64,000 nt of DNA from Kryptolebias marmoratus. Lineage: Eukaryota > Chordata > Actinopteri > Cyprinodontiformes > Rivulidae. Numbering within the stretch: the stretch's first letter is position 1; each line of letters opens with the position of its first letter. The notes beneath the pieces were generated by a model, which searched no databases, was not told the origin of the DNA, and worked only from the letters and a program-made list of their open reading frames with translations. Location: positions 22,443,982 to 22,507,981 of the forward strand of contig NC_051443.1 in assembly GCF_001649575.2 (NCBI RefSeq). The letters run 5' to 3'. Position numbers and translations under genes: made by a program. This document shows, one piece after another, positions 62,261 through 64,000 of the stretch.

Positions 62261-64000
62261 TCTTTTTTCCTAGCTCTGAAATTTCTGTGTTAGTGTTTTA
62301 CACACACACTGTTGGCGGTCCTGGTGTTAGCAAAGTTTCTCTCTTATGCTAAAACAAATACTTTCTTTTAATTACATGTTTTTGCAATTAGGATTAATGC
62401 TTTATTTATTATGTATATGGATGGAGTGTGACTGGTGCACATCTTCAAAAGTCAGTACCACCTGTATCCAAGATTCAATTTTCAAATTTGACAGGTAGAA
62501 GCATTGGCTTAGAGGCAACAATTCCCATCACTAACTCTACAAGGGTCACTTGTAGTGTAATCACTTGTAGTGACCCTTTCACATCAACCACTCACTAACT
62601 TGATTAATGATTACATCATGCAAAATAGAAAAAAAAAGTCTGGTCTGACTTGTGGATCCCTGAGTAGAATCTGCTGGTTATAGGTGGAGTACTCAGTCAC
62701 ATACTGTGCCCTTATACGGAGACAATGGTTTAAATCAAAATGGGGATATCATTTAAAAATACTGAAACTAAAAGATGAATGACTGCTAACACATAAAAAA
62801 ACAGCTTGTAATTACCACAAAATCTCACGTAATAAAAGCTCAGAACCTTCCTGAAATTAACACTTTTTCAATAGGGTGGTACATTGGTACATATTGTATA
62901 GATGGAAAGGAAAACAACAATGTATGTCTCATTTAGTGTTCTAAGGTAGTTAAAGTAAATAAATATGGAAACTAACTTATTTTTCACAGAGTAGAACTTC
63001 ACCGTAACTAAATTAGCAATATGGATGGGTAAAAGATTTAAAACAAAGTGTACATTACTGTGTATTGCAGACATACATGATTACCCACAATAAATAAAAG
63101 CCACACATTTTGAGAGAAAATCAACTTTATTATTCCATTTATTCATTTATTTAACAGTGCTAAATCACACCAAGAATATCTATACACCAACTCTGCTTCA
63201 GAGGTGGCAATTTATTGATTAATTTCTTTTCTTTTTATAATTACTGCAGTAACATCTATTGTAGAAAGGCTTTCTGCCTGCCTAAGAAATGTTCAGACAT
63301 AAAATGCACAACAACATACACATAAAAAAAGAAAATAATAATAATAAAAGAACACCTCTATATGCTCACTTGAGGAGTAGAAGATGAGAAAATAAAATGT
63401 AACCTCACTCTGAATTTTATTGCCCATTTACTTAAATATACTATAGTTGCCTACAAGAACAAAGAGGTGTTTAAGAGATATTCTGGACAGGAGAGTTGCA
63501 TTTTCATGAACATTACATTAGGTAGAACTGAAAATTGAACTAAAAGGGTTGAATTCTTAAATCTACCACTTTGGCTGCTGGTAATAAAATCGTTTAATTG
63601 CACTGCAGCAAAACAAGTTCATGTAAGATAGTAAAATGGTTTTATTTGAATTAGGAGCCAACATGTCTCCAGTCTATTAAAAAAATAATTCCATCCTCAG
63701 GTTTCTTAATGTCTAATTTAGGAAAGAACTGAGAGTAGAATAACAAGCAACTGTATTTTATTTATATATTTTTTTTCTTCCCGTCAATTAAAGTACCTGA
63801 AATGATTGCTTGTAGTGAAAACGTCCAGTTTTTTACAAACTCACAAGGAATTAAAAACAGCTTTTCAAAGACCTTTATACGTCTCTGACATGCACACACG
63901 ATAGTCTTTAGTGCTGGTGCCTTTTCACACTGTCTGTTCAAATATTAATCAAATAATTAGGGTGATGAAAAACAAAAGGTGACAGAAAATCTCAAGATTT
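62261..64000. other. Intergenic, no gene seen
   Basis: AT-rich to the window edge. A local direct duplication cacttgtagtg occurs twice at 62547-62574. No gene, RNA or mobile element recognised. Confidence 0.5.

Noticed and set aside
8530..64000. CRISPR arrays, operons, prokaryotic promoters or terminators
   Set aside because: Spliced gene structure, microsatellites and vertebrate transposon families show eukaryotic nuclear DNA. The repeats seen are microsatellites or transposon arrays without unique spacers of constant size.
8530..64000. tRNA, rRNA or other structural RNA genes
   Set aside because: No cloverleaf with A/B boxes or rRNA core sequence was noticed on either strand by eye. A covariance-model scan would be needed to exclude small RNAs.

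Overview
The window looks like a teleost fish nuclear genome, probably a percomorph. It is AT-rich, dense in (TA)n, (AAT)n, (GATA)n and (GAAA)n microsatellites, and carries decayed pieces of fish-typical transposable elements: Rex3-type LINE, an RLE-bearing LINE, a gypsy-like LTR and hAT-type MITEs. No prokaryotic-style gene organisation is present. Family assignments rest on recognising motifs by eye; no database search was possible.

The left 8 kb holds the one gene I can name with confidence, on the minus strand: the 5' part of an LRRTM-family gene, best matching LRRTM4 (leucine-rich repeat transmembrane neuronal protein 4). Its large coding exon runs off the left edge (1-1371). A ~6.3 kb phase-1 intron (1372-7649) separates it from a first exon that supplies only ATG+G of the ORF (7650-7653), followed by a perfect GTAAGT donor. 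A GC-richer 5'UTR/promoter region with three short upstream ORFs lies at about 7660-8520.

From 8.5 kb to 64 kb I see no intact protein-coding gene. This is the upstream flank of the neuronal gene, consistent with a gene desert. It contains: a degenerate ~22-bp tandem array (8994-9290; relative at 45585-45690); two copies of an abundant teleost dispersed repeat (9385-9763, 25183-25342); an inverted pair of another repeat family (10985-12135); a 337-bp palindromic MITE-like element made of GTACTTACCTGGTA-like motifs (14995-15331); a 1.25-kb TA-flanked element whose terminal inverted repeats contain arrays of ATAATTATGAGAT palindromes (18016-19261); Rex3 LINE remnants on opposite strands (20630-20988 minus, 23598-24290 plus); a gypsy-like solo LTR relic (~33905-34235); the dead C-terminal domain of an RLE-type LINE (41541-41888); and a hAT MITE with a decayed 8-bp target duplication (57696-57902).

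Two coding-like islands on the minus strand (41049-41261, 27892-28012) may be terminal exons or retrocopies of genes I cannot identify. Several repeat-free, higher-complexity blocks rich in homeodomain-type TAATTA motifs (notably 61590-62260, 21880-22340, 17270-17560, 36360-36625) are candidate conserved regulatory elements of the upstream gene. I found no convincing new biological system; the structured non-autonomous transposons and the unassigned exon-like islands are the most interesting items.
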